DNA of 64,000 nt from Paenibacillus sp. FSL K6-1096 (GCF_037977055.1 NZ_CP150274.1:2914001-2978000); one strand, 5' to 3'. Numbered from the stretch's first letter, positions 23,019 through 32,250 are shown. Translations and numbers: made by a program. The notes: generated by a model not told the origin, from the letters alone.

Positions 23019-23047
23019 ATAATACCACTACGGGCATTGCATGTCAA
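23019..23047 (-). promoter_or_regulatory. Sigma-A promoter of rpoB-rpoC
   Basis: A consensus TTGACA (-35, 23047-23042) and TATTAT (-10, 23024-23019) stand 17 bases apart on the minus strand. It lies just past the ybxB stop codon, so rpoB-rpoC can be transcribed apart from rplJ-rplL. Confidence 0.88.
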
Positions 23048-23064
23048 TATGCATTGCTATTTTT

Positions 23065-23661
23065 TTATTTCTGAGCCCTGATAATGCGGTAGCCCTTGTC
23101 TTTGCCCATTTCCTCAACCACCGGGAACAGACTCTCCAGCTTGGCAACGGCCGATGGCGCCCCCTGCTTCTTCTGAATGACAATCCACAGACTCCCGCCT
23201 TCATTCAAGTGGTCACAGGCCTGTTCAAAGATCTCATGCACCACGCTCTTGCCGGCGCGAATCGGCGGATTCGTAAGCACCACATCGAACTTCCGCCCGG
23301 CTACGGCGGACAGCTTGTCGCTCTCAGTGACCGTAACATTGAACGCACCGTTATGCCGGGCATTCTCGCGGGCCAGCTCAACGGCACGGCTATTAATATC
23401 AATCATTGTGACATGTCCTTTGGGAGCAAGCAGCGCGGCACTAATTCCTATGGGACCGTAACCACAGCCCACATCCAGCACCTCCGCCCCGTCCGGGATC
23501 TCCATTGCTTCAATCAGAACACGGCTGCCATGATCAATATCTCCCTTTGAAAAAACACCGGCGTCGCTTACAAAGCGGAGGCTCCGGCCTCTCAGAACCG
23601 TCTCGATGCTGCGTCTGTCATGACGGGCTTCCGGCTGCTGCGAGTAATAATGCTGCGACAT
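23065..23661 (-). CDS. ybxB: Class I SAM-dependent methyltransferase, RsmC-like (YbxB)
   Basis: The 198-residue protein is a Rossmann-fold methyltransferase. Motif I is VLDVGCGYGPIG, and the catalytic NPPI (here LTNPPIRAGK) marks N-methylation of guanine or adenine bases. It resembles the C-terminal catalytic half of RsmC, which methylates G1207 of 16S rRNA. B. subtilis YbxB lies at the same place between rplL and rpoB. I start at the ATG at 23661 (MSQHYY) after AAGGGAGG; an ATG six codons upstream lacks a ribosome site. The exact substrate is inferred. Confidence 0.85.
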   Translation of the reverse strand: MSQHYYSQQPEARHDRRSIETVLRGRSLRFVSDAGVFSKGDIDHGSRVLIEAMEIPDGAEVLDVGCGYGPIGISAALLAPKGHVTMIDINSRAVELARENARHNGAFNVTVTESDKLSAVAGRKFDVVLTNPPIRAGKSVVHEIFEQACDHLNEGGSLWIVIQKKQGAPSAVAKLESLFPVVEEMGKDKGYRIIRAQK

Positions 23662-23710
23662 GCAATCCTCCCTTTCCATCTGTTCTACACTATAGAGTAT
23701 ACGTTATAGA

Positions 23711-23742
23711 GCAACCCCCTTGAACAAGTTCAAGGGGGTTGC
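23711..23742 (-). terminator. Terminator-like hairpin after rplL
   Basis: A perfect 15-base-pair stem (GCAACCCCCTTGAAC and complement) closes a two-base loop about 50 bases after rplL. The tract that follows (TCTATAACG) is poor in U, so termination may be partial and let some transcription pass into ybxB. Confidence 0.7.
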
Positions 23743-23794
23743 GGGAACCGGAGAGAATGGCTTCATGCTCCGGGGCAGTACCTATTGATTCGAA

Positions 23795-24154
23795 CTATTT
23801 CAGTTCTACAGCAGCGCCTGCTTCTTCCAATTTTGCTTTGACAGCTTCTGCTTCTTCTTTGCTTACTTTTTCTTTGATTGGCTTTGGAGCGTTGTCTACA
23901 ACGTCCTTAGCTTCTTTCAGACCAAGACCAGTGATTTCGCGAACGATCTTGATAACGTTGATTTTGGAAGCGCCAGCGCTTGTCAGAATAACGTCGAATT
24001 CGGATTGTTCAGCTTCAACAGCTGCTACAGCGCCGCCAACAGCTACTGGAGCTGCTGCAGTTACGCCGAACTCTTCTTCGATTGCTTTAACCAGGTCGTT
24101 CAGTTCCAACACGCTCATGCCTTTAATTTCTTCCAAGATTGTTTCTTTGCTCAT
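23795..24154 (-). CDS. rplL: 50S ribosomal protein L7/L12
   Basis: L7/L12 forms the flexible stalk that recruits translational GTPases. The 119 residues comprise the N-terminal dimer domain (to about residue 32), an Ala/Val-rich hinge (residues 33-50), and the C-terminal factor-binding domain with the conserved [20 protein letters not shown]. Length and composition are typical. It lies 63 bases after rplJ. Confidence 0.98.
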   Translation of the reverse strand: MSKETILEEIKGMSVLELNDLVKAIEEEFGVTAAAPVAVGGAVAAVEAEQSEFDVILTSAGASKINVIKIVREITGLGLKEAKDVVDNAPKPIKEKVSKEEAEAVKAKLEEAGAAVELK

Positions 24155-24217
24155 GATTGAACCTCCATTATATTTGAATTGGTTTGTGGTATTGATTATG
24201 AAGCAGGAAGCAAAGGC

Positions 24218-24721
24218 TTACGCGCTTTGTTCTTCCTTCTCTGCAACAGCTTTAACTGCAAGCGCGAAGTTGCGCATTGGAGCTTGAAGCACGCTAAGCA
24301 GCATGGACAGCAAACCTTCGCGGGAAGGAAGCTCAGCCAGTGCTTTCAGCTGGTCAGCGTCGATCACGCGACCTTCTACTACGCCGCCCTTAAGCTTAAG
24401 AGCGTCGTTCTTCTTAGCGAAGTCGTTCAGAATCTTGGCTGCTACAACCGCATCAGTCTCGCTGAAAGCGATCGCTGTAGGACCAGTCAGGACAGCGTCC
24501 AGATCAGTCAGTTCAGCCGCTGCAGTTGCGCGGCGCAGCAATGTGTTCTTCAGGACCTGGAACTCAACGCCAGCTTCACGAAGCTGCTTACGCAGTTCAG
24601 TCACTTGCGATACGTTCAATCCGCGGTAGTCTGCAACTACAGTGGAGACACTGTTCTGCAGTTTGCCGGTAACAACATCAACCGCATCCTGTTTAGCTTG
24701 GATTACTTTTGCATTTGCCAA
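24218..24721 (-). CDS. rplJ: 50S ribosomal protein L10
   Basis: L10 anchors the L7/L12 dimers to the 50S subunit. The 167 residues have the N-terminal rRNA-binding domain ([19 protein letters not shown]) and a C-terminal helix that carries the L7/L12 dimers. Its mRNA leader contains the L10 leader structure, so L10 or the L10(L12)4 complex probably controls its own expression. Confidence 0.98.
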   Translation of the reverse strand: MANAKVIQAKQDAVDVVTGKLQNSVSTVVADYRGLNVSQVTELRKQLREAGVEFQVLKNTLLRRATAAAELTDLDAVLTGPTAIAFSETDAVVAAKILNDFAKKNDALKLKGGVVEGRVIDADQLKALAELPSREGLLSMLLSVLQAPMRNFALAVKAVAEKEEQSA

Positions 24722-24789
24722 TGGTATACACCTCCTGAAAATTTATGTCACGGCGATTCTTCCGAAGATCCGCGATATTCCTACGCAGG

Positions 24790-24930
24790 CATTAGAAAAG
24801 CCTCCGCAGATTCACGAAGGCTTGATAAAACGGAAAGTTAGTCAGGCGAGCCTGGCACTTCTTGTTTCTATCACAACACCTCGGTAGGAGATTAAGCCTT
24901 GCGGCACCTACTGTCTACGGTAAGCATATT
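24790..24930 (-). ncRNA. Ribosomal protein L10 leader with attenuator
   Basis: The transcript upstream of rplJ contains the conserved L10-leader core (AGGTGCCGCAAGGCTTAATC then CTACCGAGGTG, about 24910-24877) followed by a hairpin AAGCCT...AGGCTT with TTTTCT (24824-24792) that can act as terminator. In Bacillota this element binds the L10(L12)4 complex for feedback control of rplJL. Confidence 0.82.
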
Positions 24931-24970
24931 CAAGTTTAAGATTGATCACCTTAATGTTCACAACTGTTAT

Positions 24971-24999
24971 AGATTATCAAAGATAACTCGAAGAGTCAA
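24971..24999 (-). promoter_or_regulatory. Sigma-A promoter of rplJ-rplL
   Basis: TTGACT (24999-24994) and TAATCT (24976-24971) are 17 bases apart on the minus strand, just after the rplA stop codon. Transcription would start near 24964, about 240 bases before rplJ and upstream of the L10 leader. Confidence 0.8.
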
Positions 25000-25006
25000 C
25001 CTTTAA

Positions 25007-25699
25007 TTATCTGAATGCAGTAGTGTTCACACGAGCGCTAGGTCCCATAGTGGACGAAATCGCGATGCCCTTCAGGTATACACCCTTAGCAGCAGCAGGT
25101 TTCGCACGGTTCAGAGCGTCGATCAGAGCTTTAAGGTTATCGTTCAGTTGGTCAGCGTTGAAAGACACTTTGCCGATTGGCGCGTGAATTTGGCCCGCTT
25201 TGTCGAGACGGTATTCGATTTTACCGGCTTTGATTTCTTGAACAGCCTTGGTAACATCGAAAGTAACTGTACCTGCTTTAGGGTTAGGCATGAGGCCTTT
25301 ACCACCGAGCAGACGGCCCAGTTTACCGACTTCACTCATCATATCAGGTGTAGCTACGCAGACATCGAATTCGAACCAGCCCTGTTGAATCTTGTTAATC
25401 ATGTCAGCATCGCCAACATAATCGGCACCGGCAGCTTCCGCTTCCTTCGCTTTTTCACCTTTTGCAAATACAAGCACGCGCTGGGTTTTGCCTGTGCCGT
25501 GAGGCAGGACAACAACACCGCGAACGGCTTGGTCTTGTTTACGAGGGTCTACACCCAGACGCACTGCTGCTTCAACGGTTTCGTCGAACTTGGCAGTGGC
25601 TGCCTTTTTCACAAGCTCTACAGCTTCTGAAGGCTCATAGGTTGCTTCGCTGTTGATCAGCTTGGCAGATTCCAGGTATTTCTTACCATGTTTAGCCAT
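25007..25699 (-). CDS. rplA: 50S ribosomal protein L1
   Basis: L1 forms the mobile L1 stalk that moves deacylated tRNA through the E site. The 230 residues start [15 protein letters not shown] and include [13 protein letters not shown] and the C-terminal [13 protein letters not shown] motif. The ATG at 25699 follows AAAGGAGG; in-frame codons upstream do not match the family. It follows rplK after 80 bases. Confidence 0.97.
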   Translation of the reverse strand: MAKHGKKYLESAKLINSEATYEPSEAVELVKKAATAKFDETVEAAVRLGVDPRKQDQAVRGVVVLPHGTGKTQRVLVFAKGEKAKEAEAAGADYVGDADMINKIQQGWFEFDVCVATPDMMSEVGKLGRLLGGKGLMPNPKAGTVTFDVTKAVQEIKAGKIEYRLDKAGQIHAPIGKVSFNADQLNDNLKALIDALNRAKPAAAKGVYLKGIAISSTMGPSARVNTTAFR

Positions 25700-25779
25700 G
25701 AAAATGTTCCTCCTTTGTGGTATTAGCGGAAATTCCTCCCACATAATGCGGTCATAAATGACCGGTTCATCGAATACAA

Positions 25780-26205
25780 TTAGTCTTCGATTGTGATACC
25801 CATACTGCGGGCAGTACCTTCAACCATACGCATTGCAGCTTCAACAGATGCAGCGTTCAGGTCAGGCATTTTGGTTTCTGCGATTTCACGAACCGCTGCG
25901 CGGCCGATCTTCGCTACCTTTTTCTTGTTCGGTTCACCGGAGCCTTTTTCTACTTTTGCAGCGATGCGGAGCAGAACAGCAGCCGGAGGAGTTTTGGTGA
26001 TGAAGGTAAAGGAACGGTCTTCAAATACTGTAATTTCAACCGGGATGATCAGGCCAGCCTGGTCGGCAGTACGAGCGTTGAATTCCTTACAGAATGCCAT
26101 GATGTTGACACCTGCTTGACCTAACGCCGGACCTACTGGAGGCGCTGGGTTCGCTTTCCCTGCAGGAATCTGCAGTTTCACCATTTTAATAACTTTTTTA
26201 GCCAT
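25780..26205 (-). CDS. rplK: 50S ribosomal protein L11
   Basis: L11 with 23S helices 43-44 forms the GTPase-associated centre, is the target of thiostrepton, and is needed for RelA activation. The 141 residues include the proline-rich [15 protein letters not shown] segment (residues about 18-32) of the N-terminal domain and the C-terminal rRNA-binding domain. The ATG at 26205 follows AAGGAGGTG and is preferred over start codons further upstream. Confidence 0.97.
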   Translation of the reverse strand: MAKKVIKMVKLQIPAGKANPAPPVGPALGQAGVNIMAFCKEFNARTADQAGLIIPVEITVFEDRSFTFITKTPPAAVLLRIAAKVEKGSGEPNKKKVAKIGRAAVREIAETKMPDLNAASVEAAMRMVEGTARSMGITIED

Positions 26206-26280
26206 GAGTGACACCTCCTTGCGTAAATAGTGGTATTCGAATGTCATACGACATTCTCCCACAAGAAACCCTTGCGCTTG

Positions 26281-26814
26281 TTATATTTTCTCCACTTGAG
26301 TGAAATCCAACTCGAGCGGGGTTTCCCGTCCAAACATGTTGACGTGCACCTTGATCTTGCTTTTGTCTGCCAAAATCTCTTCCACGGAGCCCACAAAATT
26401 CGCAAATGGACCGACCATAATACGTACGGATTCCTTAATTTCGAAATCAATCTTCGCTTTAGGTTCAACCATGCCCATATGCTTCAGAATTTGATCAACC
26501 TCTTCAGGGAGCAGTGCGGTAGGCTTGGACCCCGAACCGGTTGAACCGACGAATCCGGTCACGCCCGGCGTATTGCGGACTACATACCAGGAATCATCCG
26601 TCTGAATCATTTCGACCAAAACGTAACCAGGGTAAACTTTGCGCATGACCGTTTTCTTCTTGCCATCCTTGTTTACCAGTTCTTCTTCCATAGGAACAAG
26701 AACGCGGAATATTTTGTCCTCCATGCCCATGGACTCAACGCGTTTTTCCAAATTGGCCTTGACCTTATTCTCATACCCGGAATAGGTATGAACAACGTAC
26801 CATCTTTTTTCCAT
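26281..26814 (-). CDS. nusG: Transcription termination/antitermination factor NusG
   Basis: NusG binds the RNA polymerase clamp, modulates pausing, and links transcription to ribosomes or Rho. The 177 residues show the NGN domain starting KRWYVVHTYSGYENKVK and the C-terminal KOW domain (about residues 125-177) with RIMVGPFANFVGSVEEI. It lies between secE and rplK as in most bacteria. Confidence 0.97.
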   Translation of the reverse strand: MEKRWYVVHTYSGYENKVKANLEKRVESMGMEDKIFRVLVPMEEELVNKDGKKKTVMRKVYPGYVLVEMIQTDDSWYVVRNTPGVTGFVGSTGSGSKPTALLPEEVDQILKHMGMVEPKAKIDFEIKESVRIMVGPFANFVGSVEEILADKSKIKVHVNMFGRETPLELDFTQVEKI

Positions 26815-26835
26815 ATCAAGCCACCTGGGACCTCT

Positions 26836-27027
26836 CTAAATAATCGCTTCAATCACAGCGGAAATACCGATGTCCAGAACCCAGAAGTAAAGAGAAATAA
26901 CTACAATTGTACCGAGAACGATCAAAGTATAGTTTTTCAGTTCTTTACGATTAGGCCAGCGAACCTTTTTGAGTTCACTCCAGCTCTCAGTGAAAAAGGA
27001 AAACAAAGACTTGAAACTACGTTTCAC
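26836..27027 (-). CDS. secE: Preprotein translocase subunit SecE
   Basis: SecE clamps the two halves of the SecY channel. The 63-residue protein is the short, single-spanning form typical of Bacillota. An amphipathic segment (SELKKVRWPNRKELKNYT, residues 17-34) precedes one membrane helix at about 35-57. It lies between rpmG and nusG. Confidence 0.95.
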   Translation of the reverse strand: MKRSFKSLFSFFTESWSELKKVRWPNRKELKNYTLIVLGTIVVISLYFWVLDIGISAVIEAII

Positions 27028-27047
27028 GCCGACTACACCTCCACAGA

Positions 27048-27197
27048 CTATCTGGTTTCGCGATGAGGAGTTTGCTCGTTACAGAACTTGCAAAATTTCT
27101 TCATCTCCAAGCGGTCGGGGTGATTTCGCTTGTTTTTGGTTGTTGCATAGTTTCTTTGTTTGCAACTAGTACAAGCCAAAGTGATAATTACCCGCAT
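27048..27197 (-). CDS. rpmG: 50S ribosomal protein L33, zinc-binding
   Basis: This 49-residue protein ([17 protein letters not shown] start) is L33 with two CxxC pairs, C9/C12 and C36/C39, the zinc form. L33 lies near the E site. The start ATG at 27197 follows GGGAGGTGCAC, and the gene is followed after 20 bases by secE. The rpmG-secE-nusG order is standard. Confidence 0.93.
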   Translation of the reverse strand: MRVIITLACTSCKQRNYATTKNKRNHPDRLEMKKFCKFCNEQTPHRETR

Positions 27198-27292
27198 GAT
27201 GTGCACCTCCCGAAGACGTACTTCTAACCGTTAAATTAGAAGACGCAAATATTGATTCAAAAAAAAGCCGCGAATTTAGGCCTACCTAAAAC

Positions 27293-27322
27293 ACTTTAGC
27301 ATAATATCAACGCTTGTGTCAA
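27293..27322 (-). promoter_or_regulatory. Sigma-A promoter of rpmG-secE-nusG-rplK-rplA
   Basis: On the minus strand TTGACA (27322-27317) is followed after 18 bases by TAAAGT (27298-27293), preceded by TG as in an extended -10. This promoter lies about 90 bases before rpmG. The rest of the 317-base gap (27198-27514) holds the sigH terminator and no further gene. Confidence 0.75.
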
Positions 27323-27471
27323 CGAAAGTTTCCCCCATCGCACTGGGTAATTCCGGGTGCCGCCGCCTTGCGCCGTACGTGATCTCTGAACATGCTTTTC
27401 CTTTGCCACTCGCTGTCTACCGTATTCATTATGGTGCATTCCGCTTAGGCTTAAACCTGCTGCCGGCAACT

Positions 27472-27495
27472 AAAAAAAGACTCGGGTTCCGAGCC
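27472..27495 (-). terminator. Terminator of sigH
   Basis: On the minus strand GGCTCGG-AAC-CCGAGTC forms a seven-base-pair stem followed by seven T residues, about 20 bases after the sigH stop codon. Confidence 0.88.
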
Positions 27496-27514
27496 TTCCT
27501 GGTTCATTATATCA

Positions 27515-28159
27515 TTAATTGTCACGCACTTCCAGATATCTTTCCAATTTGCGCTTCACACGCTGCAAAGCATTGTCGATAGACTTCACATGCCGCTTCA
27601 AATCCTCGGCAATCTCCTGATAGGAGCGTCCGTCCAGATAGAGCATCAGCACTTTGCGTTCCAGATCACTCAGAATCTCCGCCATCTTATCTTCCAGACC
27701 GATGAACTCTTCCTGGTTAATAATCAGCTCTTCCGGGTCAAGCACCTGTGTTCCGCAGATCACATCCATCAGCGTCCGGTCCGAATCCTCGTCATAGATG
27801 GGTTTGTCCAGCGAGACGTAGGAATTCAGCGGAATATGCTTCTGGCGGGTAGCCGTCTTAATGGCCGTGATAATCTGGCGGGTAATACACAACTCGGCAA
27901 AAGCCTTGAATGAAGACAGCTTGTCACCCTTGAAGTCGCGGATCGCCTTGTACAGACCGATCATGCCCTCCTGGACAATATCTTCACGGTCGGCTCCGAT
28001 CAGGAAATAGGAACGGGCCTTGGCACGCACGAAATTGCGGTACTTGTTAATCAGATGCTCCAATGCGCCACTGTCGCCACCACGGAAGATCTCGACAATC
28101 TCTTCATCACTTATGAAATCGTACTCGGACAGCATTAATTCCTTGAGGTCGACACTCAC
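27515..28159 (-). CDS. sigH: RNA polymerase sigma-H factor
   Basis: Sigma-H directs transition-phase and early sporulation genes in Bacillus. The 214-residue protein aligns with B. subtilis SigH: region 2 includes GADREDIVQEGMIGLYKAI and the -10-recognising CITRQIITAIKTATRQKH; region 4 ends with SYQEIAEDLKRHVKSIDN and QRVKRKLE. I place the start at a GTG (28159) seven bases after GGGGGG; it gives MSVDLKELML. It lies 161 bases after rae1. In B. subtilis sigH is likewise next to rae1 (yacP). Confidence 0.95.
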   Translation of the reverse strand: MSVDLKELMLSEYDFISDEEIVEIFRGGDSGALEHLINKYRNFVRAKARSYFLIGADREDIVQEGMIGLYKAIRDFKGDKLSSFKAFAELCITRQIITAIKTATRQKHIPLNSYVSLDKPIYDEDSDRTLMDVICGTQVLDPEELIINQEEFIGLEDKMAEILSDLERKVLMLYLDGRSYQEIAEDLKRHVKSIDNALQRVKRKLERYLEVRDN

Positions 28160-28320
28160 CAAGAATCCCCCCGGCTGCAACGCAAGACACATCGTTACTT
28201 CGCGAAATATAGGAACAGTATATATTATGTTACCTTACACCGTCAACCGCAGATTGTCCAAAAACAATCTTCAATAACATATTATGTCATTTTCCCGAAC
28301 CTGCCGGCTGCTTCCCGGAC

Positions 28321-28842
28321 TTACTGTCTGCGCCAGTCCTCCAGCCGTCTGCGCGTCTCCGGGGGCAACTTGTCCTCCAGCGAGTGACGGGTGGCGTTCA
28401 CGCTTCCGGGCTCAATGACTTTCTTCACCTGCTTCTGGTTCTCTTCGATCTCAAGCCGCAGCTCCCTGGCCGAAATACGCAGAGCCCCCTGTGCAAAAAT
28501 GACATGCTGCTCGATGAAATCACTGGTGGCTACTGAAATCTGCCTGCGGCGGTGCGTAAATTCTCCAACCAGCCGTTCAATGCACTCATCCGCCGTCTCC
28601 TTCTCCTTGGTGAAGAAAACCTGGACCTTCCCTTGCACAAAGGACCGGCCAAGGCCCGGCACCCGGTAGGCATCGAATACGGCGATGACGCGCAGCCCGG
28701 AGAATGCCTGATAGTCGGCCAGCAGATCCAGCAGCCGGTCGCGCGCGCCCTGCATGTCGGTCTGCGACAGTGCCGCCAGCTCCGGCCAGCCGCCGATCAT
28801 ATTATAGCCGTCAACGAGCAGGATATCACGCCAGTCTGCCAT
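28321..28842 (-). CDS. rae1: Ribosome-dependent mRNA endonuclease Rae1 (NYN domain)
   Basis: The 173-residue protein matches YacP/Rae1, a PIN-like NYN nuclease that enters the ribosomal A site and cuts mRNA in a translation-dependent way. The fold starts ILLVDGYNMIGGW with the catalytic Asp at residue 11, and later acidic residues are seen in AVFDAYR and SVATSDFIEQ. It follows rlmB after two bases in the cysE-cysS-mrnC-rlmB-rae1 chain, as in Bacillus. Confidence 0.92.
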   Translation of the reverse strand: MADWRDILLVDGYNMIGGWPELAALSQTDMQGARDRLLDLLADYQAFSGLRVIAVFDAYRVPGLGRSFVQGKVQVFFTKEKETADECIERLVGEFTHRRRQISVATSDFIEQHVIFAQGALRISARELRLEIEENQKQVKKVIEPGSVNATRHSLEDKLPPETRRRLEDWRRQ

Positions 28843-28844
28843 AC

Positions 28845-29606
28845 TCAGCCCTGTTCTTGACGGCGGCGGAGAACCTCGTACATGACTACACCGGCAGCTA
28901 CCGAAGCATTAAGAGAGTTGATTCTTCCTGCCATCGGCAGCTTCAGCAGCACATCGCATTTCTCCCGGATCAGGCGGCCCATGCCCTTATTCTCATTGCC
29001 GATAACCACCGCTACCGGGCCGGTGAAGATATCCGATCCGAACAGATTCTGATCGGTATCCACATCCGTTCCCACCACCCAGACGCCCAGCTCCTTCAGC
29101 CGGTCGATCGTCTGTCCGAGATTGGTTACACGGGCAACGGGCACATATTCAACCGCGCCGGCCGAGGTTTTGGAGACGGTGGCTGTAATCTGCGCGGAGC
29201 GGCGCTTCGGCACAATCACTCCATGTACACCTGTGCAGTCTGCCGTACGCAGAATAGACCCCAGGTTGTGCGGATCTTCAATCTCGTCAAGCAGCAGCAG
29301 AAAAGCCGGCTCTCCCTTGGCTTCAGCTGCCGCCAGGATATCAGCAACCTCCGTGTAGGCAAACGGCGCTGCCTGCGCCACCACGCCCTGATGCTGAACG
29401 CCCGGCGCGAGCTGATCCAGCTTGCGCTTGTCAACATGCTGGATGACAATGCCCGCCTTGCGCGCTTCCGCCATGATCGGCGCGGTCAGATGCTTTTGCG
29501 CGGTTTCGGCGATCCATATTTTGTTCAGTGTACGTCCGGCTCTAAGCGCTTCTAGCACCGAATGCTTGCCTGCCAGAATTTCCTCTTCCGTTCTCAATTC
29601 TTCCAT
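28845..29606 (-). CDS. rlmB: 23S rRNA (guanosine-2'-O-)-methyltransferase RlmB
   Basis: RlmB methylates the ribose of G2251 in the 23S P loop. The 253-residue SpoU/TrmH protein has an N-terminal L30e-like substrate domain (about 1-85) and a trefoil-knot SAM-binding domain with the three family motifs: NLGSILRTADCTG, VIGNENKGM and LNASVAAGVVMYE. It is encoded between mrnC and rae1. Confidence 0.93.
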   Translation of the reverse strand: MEELRTEEEILAGKHSVLEALRAGRTLNKIWIAETAQKHLTAPIMAEARKAGIVIQHVDKRKLDQLAPGVQHQGVVAQAAPFAYTEVADILAAAEAKGEPAFLLLLDEIEDPHNLGSILRTADCTGVHGVIVPKRRSAQITATVSKTSAGAVEYVPVARVTNLGQTIDRLKELGVWVVGTDVDTDQNLFGSDIFTGPVAVVIGNENKGMGRLIREKCDVLLKLPMAGRINSLNASVAAGVVMYEVLRRRQEQG

Positions 29607-29666
29607 TGTCTTATCTCCTGTTCTATATGCCCATATATACCTATAAACATCTGGCCTGATTTGAAC

Positions 29667-30104
29667 TCACTTTGACCGTTGCTGCATGTACTCGATGCCG
29701 CTGTGAACAAGCTCCTGTATTCTCCCCTGCTGCCCGGTGTAATATAAATAGCCGATCAGACATTCAAAAGCAGTGGCATGACGGTATTCCAGCACATCCG
29801 CATTCTTCGGGACGGAGCCGGATTTGGCATTGCGCCCCCGTCTGACCACATCCTTCTCCTCTTCCGTAAGCAGCGGCTCCAGGTGCGCAAGAATCGTGCT
29901 CTGCGCTCTGGCCGAGACCAGCCCGGTGGCTGAACGGTGTAGATGATTCGGACGAAGATTGGGCAGGGAGATCAGATATTGCCGCACCGCCACCTCATAA
30001 ATGGCATCTCCGGCATAGGCGAGAACGATGGGCGGGAGCAGATGCGCTTCCTTCGAGGGTCCGTACGGGAACCAGGCGCTGCTTATATCAAACTGTCCGC
30101 TCAT
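29667..30104 (-). CDS. mrnC: Mini-ribonuclease III
   Basis: Mini-III is an RNase III-like dimer that lacks the double-stranded RNA-binding domain and matures 23S rRNA. The 145-residue protein carries the RNase III signature LAYAGDAIYEVAVRQYL (catalytic Asp and Glu) and the second acidic motif in ATAFECLIGYLYYTG. Its start overlaps the end of cysS by four bases (ATGA). The order cysS-mrnC-rlmB is conserved in Bacillales. Confidence 0.95.
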   Translation of the reverse strand: MSGQFDISSAWFPYGPSKEAHLLPPIVLAYAGDAIYEVAVRQYLISLPNLRPNHLHRSATGLVSARAQSTILAHLEPLLTEEEKDVVRRGRNAKSGSVPKNADVLEYRHATAFECLIGYLYYTGQQGRIQELVHSGIEYMQQRSK

Positions 30105-31507
30105 TTACGCCGCCACCGCATCCCCTGCGGAGTGTCCTCCAGCAGAATGCCCAGCGCGTTCAGCTCATCGCGGATTTCATCGGACCGGGCCCAGTTTTTG
30201 TTCTTACGCGCCTCTGCCCGTTCTGCAATCAGCCGCTCAATCTCTTCACCTGCTACCTCTTCCTCTGCTTCCGCCGTAAGCCCCAGCACCGCATTCATCT
30301 CGGCATAAGCCTTCAGAAGCGCTGCCAGGTCAGTCTTACGCGCCTGCTGGTCAGCAAGCGTGAGATTGGCCAGGCTCACCCAGTCGAACACAGCGGTGAT
30401 GGCATCCGGTGTGTTGAAATCATCCTGCATCCGGGCATGGAAATTGCCGACAATCGCAGCAAGCCGCTCCGTGATGTGCGGACTAGCCTCACCCTTGCCG
30501 CCATCCCCGTCCAGCTCAAGACGGTGCTTCACGTTGCCTTCCGCCAGAGCGATGCGCTCCACGCTTTTCTCGGCAGACAGCAAGGCTTCCTCGGTGAAAT
30601 TGAGCGGGTTGCGGTAATGGCTGGACAGCATGAAGTAACGGATCGCCCCCATCTTGAAGCGGGCACGGATATCCTTCACCAGCAGTCCGTTCCCGAGTGA
30701 CTTAGACATTTTCTCATCGCCGATATTCAGAAAAGCGTTGTGCATCCAATAATTCGACAGCGGCTGGCCGGTCAATGCCTCCGTCTGGGCGCACTCGCAC
30801 TCATGATGGGGGAACTTCAGGTCCTCACCGCCGCCATGAATATCAATCGTGGTGCCCAAATATTCGCGGACCATCGCGGAGCACTCGATATGCCAGCCCG
30901 GACGTCCTTCCCCCCAAGGACTGGACCAGTGCACCTCACCCGGCTTGGCAGCCTTCCAGAGCACGAAATCCTCCTGGTTCTCCTTACGCGGATCAACCTC
31001 AATTCGGATACCGAAGCGCAGCTCCTCCAGATTCTGCCGCGACAGCCTGCCGTAATCCGCGAATTTGCCGGTCCGGTAATATACATCCCCGCCATTCTCA
31101 TAGGCATAGCCTTTCTGTTCCAGCTCCTGAATGAATTCAATAATCTTGTCCATGCTCTCCGTCACGCGCGGATTCATCGTCGCCGGCTTCACCCCAAGCC
31201 CGGCAAGGTCCTCCTGGTAGGCCTTGATGAACATATCAGCAACCTCTGCTACGGTAATGTTCATCTCTTCCGCCTTGCGGATCATTTTGTCATCCACATC
31301 TGTGAAGTTGGTCAGATAGCGGACTTCATTGCCAAGCGCCTCCAGATAGTTGCGCACCATATCAAACACGATCACCGGTCTTGCGTTGCCGATATGCATA
31401 TACCCGTATACGGTAGGGCCGCATACGTACATTTTCACCTTACCCGGCTCCTGCGGCACAAAGACTTCCTTACTGCGCGTCATGGTGTTATAGATCTGCA
31501 TTACCAT
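30101..31507 (-). CDS. cysS: Cysteinyl-tRNA synthetase
   Basis: CysRS charges tRNA-Cys. The 468 residues contain CGPTVYGYMHIGNARP (zinc ligand Cys and HIGH-like motif), further zinc ligands in WHIECSAM and PHHECECAQ (Cys where many homologues have Asn and Ile), and KMSKS at about residue 270. The start is either the ATG at 31507 or the ATG two codons later (31501). It lies 50 bases after cysE, under the cysteine T-box. Confidence 0.96.
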   Translation of the reverse strand: MVMQIYNTMTRSKEVFVPQEPGKVKMYVCGPTVYGYMHIGNARPVIVFDMVRNYLEALGNEVRYLTNFTDVDDKMIRKAEEMNITVAEVADMFIKAYQEDLAGLGVKPATMNPRVTESMDKIIEFIQELEQKGYAYENGGDVYYRTGKFADYGRLSRQNLEELRFGIRIEVDPRKENQEDFVLWKAAKPGEVHWSSPWGEGRPGWHIECSAMVREYLGTTIDIHGGGEDLKFPHHECECAQTEALTGQPLSNYWMHNAFLNIGDEKMSKSLGNGLLVKDIRARFKMGAIRYFMLSSHYRNPLNFTEEALLSAEKSVERIALAEGNVKHRLELDGDGGKGEASPHITERLAAIVGNFHARMQDDFNTPDAITAVFDWVSLANLTLADQQARKTDLAALLKAYAEMNAVLGLTAEAEEEVAGEEIERLIAERAEARKNKNWARSDEIRDELNALGILLEDTPQGMRWRRK

Positions 31508-31557
31508 TCTTCATCCAACCCTTCTATTGTCCCCGGACTTCGTAGCTGCCGGTAGCT

Positions 31558-32250
31558 TCAAATTTCGTAATCCCCGATATACTGCTGGCTCTCCAGCCGC
31601 CGCTGCTCCTGCTTCTGCTTGTCTTCGGAGCCAAGCTGTTCCCGGATCTCTTCGATCTCCTTCTGCAGGAAGCGCAGGGAATCGATCAGCGGGTCCGGCA
31701 TCTTCGTATGATCCAGCCGGTCGGACACACGCTCCCCGTTGCGCTTGACCACACGCCCGGGATTGCCTACAACCGTGCTGTTGCTTGGAACCTCGCGCAG
31801 AACGACTGCGTTGGAGCCGATATTGCAATTATCGCCGATGCGGAACGATCCCAATACCTTGGCCCCGGAGCCGATGACCACATTGTTGCCGACAGTCGGA
31901 TGGCGTTTGCCCTTCTCCTTGCCGGTTCCGCCCAGAGTGACCCCCTGATAGATAATCACATCATCGCCGATTTCACAAGTCTCCCCGATGACAATCCCCA
32001 TGCCATGGTCAATGAACAACCGGCTGCCGATTACGGCGCCCGGGTGAATCTCCACACCGGTCATGAACCGGCTGATCTGGGAGACGATGCGTGCCAGCGT
32101 AAACCAGCGGCGTCTATAGAAAGAGTGGGCAATCCGGTGTGCCCAGATGGCGTGAAGCCCGGCGTAGGTGAACACCACCTCGAACCAGCTGCGGGCAGCC
32201 GGGTCGTTGTCGAATACTGCCCGAATGTCCGATTTGAACTGCTTAAACAT
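31558..32250 (-). CDS. cysE: Serine O-acetyltransferase
   Basis: CysE makes O-acetylserine from serine and acetyl-CoA, the committed step of cysteine synthesis. The 230-residue protein has an N-terminal helical domain and a left-handed beta-helix of hexapeptide repeats with catalytic EIHPGAVIGSRLFIDHG. The ATG at 32250 lies seven bases after GAGGGG. It is the first gene after the T-box and is followed by cysS, so amino-acid synthesis and tRNA charging respond together to uncharged tRNA-Cys. Confidence 0.95.
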   Translation of the reverse strand: MFKQFKSDIRAVFDNDPAARSWFEVVFTYAGLHAIWAHRIAHSFYRRRWFTLARIVSQISRFMTGVEIHPGAVIGSRLFIDHGMGIVIGETCEIGDDVIIYQGVTLGGTGKEKGKRHPTVGNNVVIGSGAKVLGSFRIGDNCNIGSNAVVLREVPSNSTVVGNPGRVVKRNGERVSDRLDHTKMPDPLIDSLRFLQKEIEEIREQLGSEDKQKQEQRRLESQQYIGDYEI

